A stretch of DNA of 38,757 nt from an uncultured Alphaproteobacteria bacterium (GTDB lineage: Bacteria; Pseudomonadota; Alphaproteobacteria; UBA3830), in contig CALXQQ010000022.1 of assembly GCA_944390775.1 (NCBI GenBank), forward strand, positions 1-38,757, given 5' to 3'. The notes beneath the pieces were generated by a model that saw only the letters and a program-made list of their open reading frames with translations, did not search any database and was not told the DNA's origin. Below, one piece after another: positions 17,634 to 26,653 of the stretch; position 1 is the stretch's first letter; every line of letters starts with the position of its first letter. The position numbers were made by a program, and so were the translations under genes.

Positions 17634-19529
17634 ATGCAATGGCTGAGAAAACATAGCGTAGAAATCTTGTTAATCCTGCTCACAGGGCTAATTGTTAATG
17701 TTTGCACATATCTGATGATGCATGGTTGTGTTATGACATTTAACGATACCGATGATTATATGCGTCTTGTGCGCATGAAAGAATTGTTTCTGACTCGAGA
17801 TTGGAACAACAACGTAATTGCCCGATGCAATTATCCATTAGGAGGTGAATTACACTGGTCTCGTCTGTACGACATGTGTTGGTTTCCTCTAATGTGGCTA
17901 GTTCGAGCTTTCTGTTCGGATCAAGCCCGCGCTTTGGCAATAACAGGTTTCATTATTACTCCGATAATAGGCGCGATTGCTAGCATAGTATTCTTCAAAA
18001 TTATGCATTATATTTTCGAAGAGCGTTCTGCGTTCATTGGAGCCGTACTATTTGCCGCACATCCCATTTTAAGAGCTTCGATAGCATTTGGCCATCCTGA
18101 TTATCACGGATTCATAATATTTGTCATGCTGATGTTTGCTTTAAGCGTGTGCCATATAATCGCGACACGTTTCCAAAGCAGAGAGGCCTATATATTTATG
18201 GGATTTGCCTCTGCTGTTTGTATCTGGACTTCGCCGGAAACGCTTATCCCACTATTAGCTGTTGAGCTAGTTCTAATTGGAGTTGGTTTGGTGAAAAAAG
18301 CACAAATCCTAAACGGACTCTATGCGAAAAATATGATCGCAACCATTTGTATGATCACCCTAATTGCAAATGATATTTCACCAAAACTACTCGCGTTGCT
18401 TATAGCTTTAATGTTGCTGATGCTGCCTTACAGCACATTCTCATTAAAATATCTAAACGATTCCCTGATGAAAAATTGGCACATGGGAATTTTGCTTGTT
18501 ACCGTCTTAGCACTACCTTTGTTAAATCACAACATAGCATATGACAAAATTTCAATAGTGCACGTTGCTCTATATATGTACGGAGCACTTTTCTGTTCTA
18601 TCAGTCGAATATACGAAACTCAATCGCAAAAAACTCGAGTTTTGAGCATGCTTGCCTGGGGTATGTTAATTGCTCTCATTTATATTTCAATGTATCCCAA
18701 GTTTTTATATGGTATGGCTGCAGATATTGATGATTTCATAAAAACAATATGGTTAGATCACGTTTCAGAAATGAAATCACCATATGATTCTGATTTACAT
18801 CTTTTCTTCTATGGATTTGCAGCTTTAAATATCGCGGCAATCTATGCGAAAATATCTGAAATGATGAAATCACCTCTTCATGCAAAAGGTGTTATATGGT
18901 TGTGTTTTATTGCATGCACTATCGTTTACACAATATGCAGCAATTTCTCAGTACGAATGTTGCCATATGCTGTAGTGTTTTCCCTGCCTCTGCTGGTAAA
19001 CATGGGCATGAGCGATTTTACCATGCAAAAATTCAATTCGCTTGTAAGAATTTCAATCACGGCGTTAATCACTGTTTTGTTGCCGATAATCGCATCTGGA
19101 TCCAGTAATGATAACGAAGAAAACGAAAACAAAATTTCTAATAGACTGTATGAGGTCATAGATAATTTAAGTCCTACGCCAGTTGTAATTATGGCACATA
19201 CTAATGATGGTCCAGAGCTACTGTATCGCACGAAACATTGTGTTGTAGGCTGTCCGTATCACAGACAAACTGAAGGAATCGCTCGCTCTTACATCGCGTT
19301 GAATGGAACTTTTGATGAAAAACGCATCACTCACATACTAAAACAGACGCGAACATCTTATATCTTCGTGCGCAAAGCACAATTTACAGCAACGAATAAA
19401 TATTGTCTTGGAAAGATCTTGGCTATGCATACCATCGATCCGCAAAACTATCCTCTTCCTACATGGATAGAATTAGTTAAGTTGCCCGATGATCTGCAAG
19501 ACTTTGTAATTGCTCGCTACAAGCCCTAA
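17634..19529 (+). CDS. GT-C superfamily multi-pass membrane protein (putative glycosyltransferase)
   Basis: The 631-residue protein has about a dozen hydrophobic segments and a C-terminal soluble domain (from about residue 500). After the first membrane segment it has the acidic stretch FNDTDDYMRLVRMKEL, followed by YPLGGELHWSRLYD. The next loops contain HPILRASIAFGHPDYHGF. This layout of early paired acidic residues, HWSR, and an H-x-D/Y-H loop matches a family of uncharacterised alphaproteobacterial proteins related to STT3/PMT-type lipid-dependent glycosyltransferases. The donor and acceptor are unknown. The ATG at 17634 was preferred over 17592 because AAGGA lies 9 bases upstream and the first helix then begins normally. 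Its stop overlaps that of the convergent glycosylase gene. Confidence 0.65.
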   Translation: MQWLRKHSVEILLILLTGLIVNVCTYLMMHGCVMTFNDTDDYMRLVRMKELFLTRDWNNNVIARCNYPLGGELHWSRLYDMCWFPLMWLVRAFCSDQARALAITGFIITPIIGAIASIVFFKIMHYIFEERSAFIGAVLFAAHPILRASIAFGHPDYHGFIIFVMLMFALSVCHIIATRFQSREAYIFMGFASAVCIWTSPETLIPLLAVELVLIGVGLVKKAQILNGLYAKNMIATICMITLIANDISPKLLALLIALMLLMLPYSTFSLKYLNDSLMKNWHMGILLVTVLALPLLNHNIAYDKISIVHVALYMYGALFCSISRIYETQSQKTRVLSMLAWGMLIALIYISMYPKFLYGMAADIDDFIKTIWLDHVSEMKSPYDSDLHLFFYGFAALNIAAIYAKISEMMKSPLHAKGVIWLCFIACTIVYTICSNFSVRMLPYAVVFSLPLLVNMGMSDFTMQKFNSLVRISITALITVLLPIIASGSSNDNEENENKISNRLYEVIDNLSPTPVVIMAHTNDGPELLYRTKHCVVGCPYHRQTEGIARSYIALNGTFDEKRITHILKQTRTSYIFVRKAQFTATNKYCLGKILAMHTIDPQNYPLPTWIELVKLPDDLQDFVIARYKP

Positions 19530-20305
19530 GCCAAACTGCGCTGGTAGAAAAACATATATTGTTGAACAACACCAGCGTAGTCTTTCAAACTATCCTGTAG
19601 AGAAAAACTACCATTGTAATATGTGTCTATTGCTCGTTTTATCCACACATCTACGGGAAAAGCATCCAAATGATGAAGAGCAAACAAAGCAACACAAGAT
19701 GCTACCTTTATTCCAACTCCGGGTAATTGTTGTAAATGTGTCATCGCTGTTGCTTTATCATAGAGTGCTTGCAAATCAAACTCTCTGTTCACAACTTTTT
19801 GTACCAATTCATACAGATACTTCGCTCTATAGCCTAATCCTAAACTACGAAAATCCTCTACAGAGTGATTTTTCAATTCATCTGGTGTGGGAAAATGTGC
19901 ACCATTACATAAAGCAAGCACGGTTTTGCGTATCCTAGGAATGTTATTGCGTTGAGATATGAGAAAAGTCACCAACGTCTCCCATAAATCTTGTCGCAAA
20001 ATACGCAACCCCCAACCAAATTTCACAGCTTCTGTTAAAAATGGATCGTTTTGCGCAACTATTTTCCGCTTAATTTCAGAATAGTCCGTAGATAAATCAA
20101 AGTAATCATGCCAGATGTCATCAAACTCAGATTCCGAACAATGAAACAAACACAGATTTTCAATCTGCTGCACTTTCAAAACACGATTAAAAGCAGACAC
20201 AATCCAATACCCATCACAAGCTTCAAAGCGAAAACATTGCCCAGACGCAGCAATTTGCTCGAAACTCAAATCCGGAACAAACCGACGAACAACAGCCCCA
20301 GACAT
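19526..20305 (-). CDS. OGG1-type 8-oxoguanine DNA glycosylase/lyase
   Basis: The 259-residue HhH-GPD glycosylase removes oxidised guanine. It has the N-terminal SGQCFRF motif (residues 21-27), FLISQRNNIPRI (about 114-125), the helix-hairpin-helix LPGVGIKVASCV with the catalytic Lys at 200 (equivalent to human OGG1 K249), and the catalytic Asp at 219 in PVDVW. All key residues are present. The ATG at 20305 has AGGA 8 bases upstream and begins 17 bases after the dnaJ stop. The longer frame to 20338 would overlap dnaJ. Alphaproteobacteria normally rely on MutM (Fpg) for this job. The OGG1/AlkA-like form is more common in eukaryotes, Firmicutes and Bacteroidetes, so transfer is possible. It sits as the third gene behind dnaK-dnaJ. 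Confidence 0.85.
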   Translation of the reverse strand: MSGAVVRRFVPDLSFEQIAASGQCFRFEACDGYWIVSAFNRVLKVQQIENLCLFHCSESEFDDIWHDYFDLSTDYSEIKRKIVAQNDPFLTEAVKFGWGLRILRQDLWETLVTFLISQRNNIPRIRKTVLALCNGAHFPTPDELKNHSVEDFRSLGLGYRAKYLYELVQKVVNREFDLQALYDKATAMTHLQQLPGVGIKVASCVALFALHHLDAFPVDVWIKRAIDTYYNGSFSLQDSLKDYAGVVQQYMFFYQRSLA

Positions 20306-20322
20306 AGATTGTGTCCTACATA

Positions 20323-21489
20323 TCAAAGTTCTTGCCAAAACTCCTTAACTTTCGCAAAGAAACCGTCTGTTTTTGGATGCGAACGCTTCTCGCCGTCAAA
20401 CTCCTTCAGCAATTCCTTCTGACGAGCCGTTAAATTCACCGGCGTTTCAACATTCACATGAACATACATATCTCCGCGCAAAGAGCTTTTTACAATGCTC
20501 ATACCTTTGCCTCGCAATTTAAGCTGCTGCCCAGACTGCACTCCAGCAGGAACCTTTACAACAGCCTTCTTCCCATCAATAGTCGGCACTTCTATTTCTC
20601 CACCAAGCGCCGCCGTCACAAATGATATGGGCACTTCACAATGTATCTCGTTTCCATTGCGACTAAATAGCTTGTGAGACTTAATATTAACAAAAATATA
20701 TAAATCTCCAGAACTACCTCCTCGTAAACCTGCTTCGCCTTCCCCTGCCAAACGAATGCGAGCCCCATCTCCAACACCAGCTGGAATGGTCACTTTTATC
20801 GTGCGATTCTGAGATACACGACCAGATCCTCGACAGGATTTACACGAATTCTCTACAATATGCCCCGTCCCATTACACGCTGCACATGTCTTTTCAACAG
20901 CAAAAAATCCTTGTGTAAAACGAGTGCGACCAGTCCCTCGACAATGTGGACATGTTTTCGGTTTCGTTCCACCCTCTGTGCCCGCGCCATTGCAATCCTT
21001 GCACTTGACGTTTACACGCATAGACAGCTCTATATCCTTACCTCGGAACGCCTCTTCCAAAGTAATGGTGGCATCATATCGCAAATCGTTTCCACGCATT
21101 TCATCTCGGCCACTACCACGCATCGCATCGCCGAAAATGTCACCGAAAATATCCGAAAAAGGAGAACCTCCTCCGCCAAATTCAAAATGAAATCCGTTGC
21201 CGTCAAATCCCGCACCATGCGCATTACGAAATCCGCCCGATGCCCCTGGATTAAAACCACTGGCAGAAGCATTTTTATAAGCTTCATCGCCATAACGATC
21301 GTAAGCCGCTTTTTTTTGTGGATCTTTTAATGTCTCATATGCTTCATTGATGGATTTAAACTTCGCTTCAGCTGCTTTATCACCCTTGTTACGATCAGGA
21401 TGATATTGCATCGCTAATTTGCGATAAGCTTTCTTTATGTCCGCCTCGCTAGCCGATTTTGAGACCCCAAGCGTTTCATAATAATCCAT
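20323..21489 (-). CDS. dnaJ: Chaperone DnaJ
   Basis: This is a 388-residue type I Hsp40 and DnaK co-chaperone. It has the J domain with HPD at residues 30-32, a Gly/Phe-rich linker, the four zinc-binding CxxCxGxG repeats ([32 protein letters not shown]) and the substrate-binding C-terminal domains. An AGGAG site precedes the ATG. It lies 48 bases after dnaK, separated by a GC-rich hairpin. Confidence 0.97.
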   Translation of the reverse strand: MDYYETLGVSKSASEADIKKAYRKLAMQYHPDRNKGDKAAEAKFKSINEAYETLKDPQKKAAYDRYGDEAYKNASASGFNPGASGGFRNAHGAGFDGNGFHFEFGGGGSPFSDIFGDIFGDAMRGSGRDEMRGNDLRYDATITLEEAFRGKDIELSMRVNVKCKDCNGAGTEGGTKPKTCPHCRGTGRTRFTQGFFAVEKTCAACNGTGHIVENSCKSCRGSGRVSQNRTIKVTIPAGVGDGARIRLAGEGEAGLRGGSSGDLYIFVNIKSHKLFSRNGNEIHCEVPISFVTAALGGEIEVPTIDGKKAVVKVPAGVQSGQQLKLRGKGMSIVKSSLRGDMYVHVNVETPVNLTARQKELLKEFDGEKRSHPKTDGFFAKVKEFWQEL

Positions 21490-21500
21490 ATTGTGCTCCT

Positions 21501-21527
21501 AAAAGGCGAGGCGCCTAAACGCCCCGC
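21501..21527 (-). terminator. Intercistronic hairpin/partial terminator between dnaK and dnaJ
   Basis: On the minus strand an 8-base-pair stem (21527-21520 with 21513-21506, one G-U pair, otherwise GC-rich) closes a 6-base loop. C and TTTT (21505-21501) follow. The dnaJ ribosome-binding site begins directly after. This would lower read-through into dnaJ or protect the dnaK message end, giving more DnaK than DnaJ. Confidence 0.55.
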
Positions 21528-21537
21528 AAAAAAGAAA

Positions 21538-23445
21538 TTATTTGTCTTTTACTTCGTAGTCTGCGTCAACTACATCGTCCGCTTTCTGCTGCGATGAAGC
21601 TTGATCAGCCCCCGCTCCAGCCGCAGACTCCGACTGCTGTGCCGACTGCGCAGCTTGATACATGCTCTCGCCAGCCTTAGACATAGCCTGCATCAGCGCA
21701 TCTGACTTCTGCTTCAATTCATCGACATTTTCACTGTCGAGAACTTTCTGCAAATCTTCCACCGCAGCATTGATGTTGGCTTTCAATTCTTCAGAGATCT
21801 TATCCCCGTTTTCAGATAACATCTTCTGAGCACTGTTTACCATCTCCTGCGCCATGTTTCGTTGAGTCACTAGCTCTTTGCGACGTTTGTCTTCCTCAGC
21901 ATGAGCCTCAGCATCTTTCATCATCTGCTGAATTTCATCATCGGATAAACCACCTGACGCCTTAACGCTAATCGCTTGCTCTTTGCCCGTAGCCTTGTCT
22001 TTCGCCGACACATGCACAATGCCGTTAGCATCAATGTCGAATGTAACTTCAATTTGTGGCATGCCTCGCGGAGCAGGAGGAATACCCGTCAAATCAAACT
22101 GACCCAACAGTTTGTTGTGTTCCGCCATCTCTCGCTCACCTTGGAACACCCGAATCGTCACACCTGTCTGATTGTCCGCTGCAGTCGAGAAAATCTGACT
22201 CTTCTTCGTCGGAATAGTCGTGTTACGATCAATCAAACGCGTAAACACACCACCCAGAGTCTCAATACCCAACGATAACGGAGTAACGTCTAGCAGCAAT
22301 ACGTCTTTTACATCTCCCTGCAAAATACCGCCCTGAATAGCTGCACCAACAGCAACAACTTCATCCGGATTCACGCCCTTATGAGGCTCTTTTCCAAAGA
22401 ATTTCTTCACACACTCAACAACTTTTGGCATACGAGTCATACCACCAACCAGCACCACTTCGCTGATGTCGCTCGCTGAAATTCCCGCATCCTTTAAAGC
22501 CGCTTTACATGGCTCGATCGTGCGCTGAATAATATCATCAACTAATGACTCAAACTTCGCTCGTGTCAGTTTTACCACCAAATGCTTTGGTCCAGATGCA
22601 TCAGCAGTTATGAAAGGTAAGTTGATCTCTGTCTCCATCGCACTAGACAGCTCAATCTTCGCTTTCTCCGCCGCTTCCTTCAATCTTTGCAATGTCATGC
22701 TGTCATTGCGTAAATCTATACCATTGTCGCGCTTAAATTCATCTGCTAAATAATCAATTATGCGCTTATCAAAGTCTTCACCACCAAGGAAAGTGTCTCC
22801 ATTCGTCGCTTTGACCTCAAACACTCCTCCGCCAATTTCCAAAATCGATACGTCAAATGTTCCACCACCAAGGTCATAAACAACTATAAGTCCACTGTCT
22901 TTTTTGTCTAAACCATAAGCTAACGCAGCAGCTGTAGGTTCGTTGATAATACGCAGTACTTCTAGACCCGCTATCTTTCCAGCATCCCTCGTCGCTTGCC
23001 TCTGCGCATCGTTGAAATAAGCCGGAACTGTAATAACAGCTTGTGTAACTTTCTCTCCTAAGTAGTTCTCAGCTGTCTCTTTCATCTTTTGCAAAACAAA
23101 CGCGCTTATCTGGCTCGGACTGTATTTCGTGCCATGAGCACTAACCCAAGCATCTCCATTAGGAGCAGCTACAATCTCATATGGCGAGTTGTATTTCTTT
23201 AAATAATCGTCATCCTTACGACGACCAATCAATCGCTTTATAGCATAGAAAGTGTTCTTGTGGTTCGTAACGGCTTGCCTCTTCGCAGCCTGTCCAACCA
23301 GTTTTTCTCCTTTGTCCGTGAAAGCAACAACAGACGGTGTCGTCCGTGCACCTTCCGCATTTTCAAGAACTTTTGGATTTGCGCCATCCATAACGGCAAC
23401 GCAAGAATTTGTTGTACCTAAATCGATACCTATAACTTTACTCAT
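21538..23445 (-). CDS. dnaK: Chaperone DnaK (Hsp70)
   Basis: This 635-residue Hsp70 has the ATPase domain ([14 protein letters not shown] at residue 5, [25 protein letters not shown]), the linker [19 protein letters not shown] and the substrate-binding domain, ending in a Gln/Ala-rich lid and the DADYEVKDK tail. The open frame runs on to 23649. The start at 23445 is fixed by the family N-terminus [11 protein letters not shown] and by AAGGAG about 6 bases upstream. Two tandem promoters lie in the 150 bases upstream. Confidence 0.98.
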   Translation of the reverse strand: MSKVIGIDLGTTNSCVAVMDGANPKVLENAEGARTTPSVVAFTDKGEKLVGQAAKRQAVTNHKNTFYAIKRLIGRRKDDDYLKKYNSPYEIVAAPNGDAWVSAHGTKYSPSQISAFVLQKMKETAENYLGEKVTQAVITVPAYFNDAQRQATRDAGKIAGLEVLRIINEPTAAALAYGLDKKDSGLIVVYDLGGGTFDVSILEIGGGVFEVKATNGDTFLGGEDFDKRIIDYLADEFKRDNGIDLRNDSMTLQRLKEAAEKAKIELSSAMETEINLPFITADASGPKHLVVKLTRAKFESLVDDIIQRTIEPCKAALKDAGISASDISEVVLVGGMTRMPKVVECVKKFFGKEPHKGVNPDEVVAVGAAIQGGILQGDVKDVLLLDVTPLSLGIETLGGVFTRLIDRNTTIPTKKSQIFSTAADNQTGVTIRVFQGEREMAEHNKLLGQFDLTGIPPAPRGMPQIEVTFDIDANGIVHVSAKDKATGKEQAISVKASGGLSDDEIQQMMKDAEAHAEEDKRRKELVTQRNMAQEMVNSAQKMLSENGDKISEELKANINAAVEDLQKVLDSENVDELKQKSDALMQAMSKAGESMYQAAQSAQQSESAAGAGADQASSQQKADDVVDADYEVKDK

Positions 23446-23504
23446 AATAATCTCCTTCCATAGGCAAATTAAAAACCGCAGCGCCTCACCATGAGCACCC
23501 TGCA

Positions 23505-23532
23505 AACATATAAAGCCATCAACACCTGTCAA
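23505..23532 (-). promoter_or_regulatory. dnaK proximal promoter P2
   Basis: On the minus strand TTGACA (23532-23527) is followed after 16 bases by TATGTT (23510-23505), leaving a leader of about 55 bases before the dnaK ATG. Confidence 0.5.
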
Positions 23533-23565
23533 TGACCCGCCGAGTACCATTACCCGACGTTCTAA

Positions 23566-23594
23566 TATATAAATCATATGAAATAGCATGTCAA
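23566..23594 (-). promoter_or_regulatory. dnaK distal promoter P1
   Basis: On the minus strand TTGACA (23594-23589) is followed after 17 bases by TATATA (23571-23566). Alphaproteobacterial RpoH promoters also have a TTGAC-like -35 and a C-TATAT-like -10, so heat-shock control is possible and cannot be excluded. Confidence 0.6.
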
Positions 23595-23824
23595 CTGTTT
23601 TTTTGTGGCAAAAACAGAAAAACTCAACACAAATGCTCAAAAATATCATTCATATGGTGTGTTAAAAAAGTATTACCCCCTGTGTTTTCAGTGGTTGTAT
23701 TAGCAATTGTTGCAAAAAAACCACACAACACAAAAATATTTATTTAACCCTTCCTTAACCTTTATTTTGTTGCCAGATACCAATCTATATGGTAAATGAA
23801 AATGCAAAATTTAGGAGAATGTCA

Positions 23825-25126
23825 ATGAGAAACCTCTTTCTGAAAATTTCAGTAGTTACTCTGGCTGCACTAGCCAATAACTCTTTCGCAGAAAACTCAG
23901 ATCTGTTGCTTCATGAATATATCGAAAAACAATTGCAAGATATATGTATACTAAGCAAATTCTCATTCGATGGCCAAATAGAAATTACAGCCGCTCATTG
24001 TAAACAAGCTAACCCTGAAACCTTGGACACAATGTTTATTTCCTCTCAAGGCCATATAGATTTCACATACAGCGATCTCTGTGATTATGGCCGATTCGGC
24101 GCAACTATGGTCTGCCGTACACGTTCGGGATTAATAAAAAAGAGCGGAGCAATCGTAGAACAGGGATTCATTTTCTTGGAAACTGGATCATATGGACTGT
24201 TTAAAGTCGGTTATACAAAAACAGCCGGTAGCGCTTTCTCAATCAGCGGCGAAGATTGTATGACCGGATATACAGGATTCGGTAGCGGTTTCCTAAACTC
24301 ATATTACAATACATCTTCTGGTTCCATTATAGATTCTGGTTTTAAATATGATGACGGATCTTCAGCAAAAATCGTATGGCTATCACCAGTAGTCAGAGGC
24401 TTTTCTGCCGGACTGTCTTTCACTTTTAATGGAATGTACCAAAACCCCTTCCATAGCAGTACTTTGAAAAAAGATCGAGATTTTTCCGCTAAAAGAAGCT
24501 TCGAAACACGAACCGATTACCAAAAACACGTGTTTACCGGAGGTGTAGCATATGAATACGGTGCTCCAGATAGCTTCAGCGGAAAAATCGCTGTGGCTGG
24601 ATGGGCAGGAAAAACAGCTTCTAAATTGGGCGATGAAAAAATACGTAATGTCCGCGGATATAATATAGGCTTGTCTCTGCAATATCAGGAGTTCTTAGCC
24701 GCATTTAGCTTTACCGATATGACCCATTCGTTTTTAGCAAATCAATACGCCAATAGCGATTCGCCAATATTCCAAAATGGTGTCGCTTACGATATCTCAG
24801 ACGAAGGAGTAGGCCTAAAACCCGGAGCAGATGCCGGAAAAGTATACACAGTCGGATTAGCATACAACAACGGTCGCTGGCATACATCAATTGGATACCT
24901 CTATTCCGCAACAAAAATGTCTCATAACGAAAAAGCAACAGGTAAAGTACTCTCTTGCGCCGTAGAATATCGCTTTGATAAAACTTGGAGCGCTTACTGC
25001 GAATATATCAATATAGTAACACGTACGTGCGATCGCGCAATGACTTATGACGTCGCTGTAGACGGAAAAGCTTTCTGCAATAACAGAGCTAACTTGTTTA
25101 TGATTGGATCAAAAATAAAATTATAA
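23825..25126 (+). CDS. Porin-like outer-membrane protein
   Basis: The 433-residue protein has a signal peptide (MRNLFLKISVVTLAALANNSFA, cleavage before ENSD). A short helical segment follows, and then a long series of amphipathic beta strands resembling alphaproteobacterial general porins (FLETGSYGLFKVGYTKTAG, GFSAGLSFTFNG, YNIGLSLQYQEFLAAFSF, AGKVYTVGLAYNNGRWHTSIGYLYS, CAVEYRFDKTWSAYCEY). It ends in FMIGSKIKL rather than the usual terminal Phe. The start at 23825 was chosen because AGGAG lies 7 bases before it. The longer frame from 23789 would add twelve polar residues before the signal peptide. Eleven Cys are unusual for a porin. A bidirectional terminator follows. Confidence 0.75.
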   Translation: MRNLFLKISVVTLAALANNSFAENSDLLLHEYIEKQLQDICILSKFSFDGQIEITAAHCKQANPETLDTMFISSQGHIDFTYSDLCDYGRFGATMVCRTRSGLIKKSGAIVEQGFIFLETGSYGLFKVGYTKTAGSAFSISGEDCMTGYTGFGSGFLNSYYNTSSGSIIDSGFKYDDGSSAKIVWLSPVVRGFSAGLSFTFNGMYQNPFHSSTLKKDRDFSAKRSFETRTDYQKHVFTGGVAYEYGAPDSFSGKIAVAGWAGKTASKLGDEKIRNVRGYNIGLSLQYQEFLAAFSFTDMTHSFLANQYANSDSPIFQNGVAYDISDEGVGLKPGADAGKVYTVGLAYNNGRWHTSIGYLYSATKMSHNEKATGKVLSCAVEYRFDKTWSAYCEYINIVTRTCDRAMTYDVAVDGKAFCNNRANLFMIGSKIKL

Positions 25127-25163
25127 AAAAAAGAGGCGTGATTCTACGCCTCCCGTTTTTTTA
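25125..25163. terminator. Bidirectional terminator between the porin and symporter genes
   Basis: GAGGCGT (25133-25139) and ACGCCTC (25146-25152) form a perfect 7-base-pair stem with a 6-base loop. T7 follows on the plus side, and A8 before the stem gives a T tract on the minus strand. It serves both convergent genes. Confidence 0.9.
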
Positions 25164-26477
25164 TCGATCTTCTTTCCAAATATATAACGCAATTGCGGTA
25201 ATCGCTGATGAAATAATAAATAATATAGCAGGAGATGTTACACAGCCCGTAGTGTGTATCAATTTTGGCGCTAACATTAACGCACCTCCCCCAAAAACAG
25301 CCATCGCTATATTATGCGCTATCGATACCCCAAGTAGCCTTACCGATGTGGGAAATATCGAACAAATTGTCGCTGGAATCGGACCATAGTATATCGCAAA
25401 TAACACGATTATCCCAATCTCTGCCATTATCACAGATAGAAAATCTCCACTCTGCATTATGTTGAAAAAAGGCCATACAAACGCTATTAAAAATATACTG
25501 GCCGTAATCATTTGCGCCCGTTTCCCAAACCTATCAGCACACCATCCGCCAACCAAAATCATTATAGCTAAAAATGGCATGCAAATGTTCTGAATTAAAC
25601 AGGATGTATTGTGACTAATATGTAGAAATTCCTCAAAATACGATACTAAAAATGTCGCAATCAAAAAATATCCACTCGCAGTAAGAGCATCTATGCAAAC
25701 AACTAGAAAAACACCCTTCCAATGATTCGAAAATAAATTCATAAGAGATTGTGTCATGTTCATTTGCGGCGCCGTATTCGCCTGCTTCTGATGCTCCAAA
25801 AATTCCTTGGGATCCTCAAGTCGATGCTTAACATAGTTTGCAATCGCTGTGCCAAAAACACTCAAAATAAACGGTATCCGCCAACCAAAAGATTCTAGTT
25901 GCTGTGCATTACATACAGAATTCACACACGTCGCAACACACGCACCCATGATAAATCCACTAACTAAACTAAATGGAGCCCACGATGAATAGGTCGCTTT
26001 GCGCTTCCGACTCGCGTGTTCGTACAAAAATACAATGGTTCCGCCAAATCCTCCTCCTAATGCTAAACCTTGTATGAACCTTATCAGGATTAACAAAACT
26101 CCCGCTGTCATCCCCATCTGCTCATACGTAGGAAGTACCCCCATGAGAGTAGTTGGTATCGCCATCATGTAAATCGAAATAACTAACGCTTTCTTGCGAC
26201 CAAGAATATCTCCAATGTATCCAAAAACAGCCGCTCCAATCGGTCGCGCTAATAACCCCGACGCAAACGTCCCTAAAGAAGCAACTAATTGTAAGTATGT
26301 GTCTCCACTCGGAAAAAATAACTTTCCTATGATCGTTGCAAAATAACTATAAACCGCAAAGTCATACCATTCTAACGCGCTTCCCGCAACGCACGATATT
26401 ATAACTTTCTTCATTCTTTGAAATTCATCCCTCGACGAAATCTCTTCAGGCTCTGCAGTAGCAATATCTGTCGACAT
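25161..26477 (-). CDS. MFS metabolite:H+ symporter, ProP-like
   Basis: This 438-residue, 12-helix major facilitator belongs to the MHS family. It has the characteristic ALEWYDFAVYSY (helix 1), GYIGDILGRKKAL (the MFS loop 2-3 motif), RFIQGLALGGGFGG and ADRFGKR (loop 8-9). ProP-like carriers import osmolytes, dicarboxylates or other small metabolites and are expanded in rickettsia-like intracellular bacteria. The substrate here cannot be read from sequence. The start at 26477 has GGAG 6 bases upstream; the longer frame would start at a GTG inside that site. The gene is divergent from the cyclodipeptide-synthase kinase gene, and their promoters overlap. Transport of the cyclic dipeptide is a possibility, not a demonstrated role. 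Confidence 0.88.
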   Translation of the reverse strand: MSTDIATAEPEEISSRDEFQRMKKVIISCVAGSALEWYDFAVYSYFATIIGKLFFPSGDTYLQLVASLGTFASGLLARPIGAAVFGYIGDILGRKKALVISIYMMAIPTTLMGVLPTYEQMGMTAGVLLILIRFIQGLALGGGFGGTIVFLYEHASRKRKATYSSWAPFSLVSGFIMGACVATCVNSVCNAQQLESFGWRIPFILSVFGTAIANYVKHRLEDPKEFLEHQKQANTAPQMNMTQSLMNLFSNHWKGVFLVVCIDALTASGYFLIATFLVSYFEEFLHISHNTSCLIQNICMPFLAIMILVGGWCADRFGKRAQMITASIFLIAFVWPFFNIMQSGDFLSVIMAEIGIIVLFAIYYGPIPATICSIFPTSVRLLGVSIAHNIAMAVFGGGALMLAPKLIHTTGCVTSPAILFIISSAITAIALYIWKEDR

Positions 26478-26503
26478 ACATTTCTCCACAAAATATAGAG
26501 AAG

Positions 26504-26532
26504 ATTATATGAAAAAAATATGAAGACTGCAA
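26504..26532 (-). promoter_or_regulatory. Promoter of the ProP-like symporter gene
   Basis: On the minus strand TTGCAG (26532-26527) and a perfect TATAAT (26509-26504) are 17 bases apart. The start codon is 27 bases downstream. A second possible promoter (TTGACA 26613-26608, 18 bases, TTATCT 26589-26584) overlaps the divergent kinase promoter. Confidence 0.75.
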
Positions 26533-26596
26533 ATAATCAACTCCATAGATATAAGATATCTCATGACAATCACAAAAATGATTAGATAACCATAAG

Positions 26597-26624
26597 TTGT
26601 ATAAGTCTGTCAATATGCTATACT
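26597..26624 (+). promoter_or_regulatory. Extended -10 promoter of the CDPS-kinase gene
   Basis: TTGTAT (26597-26602), 16 bases, then TATACT (26619-26624) preceded by TGC, an extended -10. The ATG lies 30 bases downstream. Confidence 0.65.
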
Positions 26625-26653
26625 CGAAATTGTGAGTTGTGTGGAGGTGTGTC

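Noticed and set aside
23446-23649. In-frame 68-codon N-terminal extension of dnaK
   Set aside because: The family N-terminus and a strong ribosome-binding site place the start at 23445. The extension contains both promoters.
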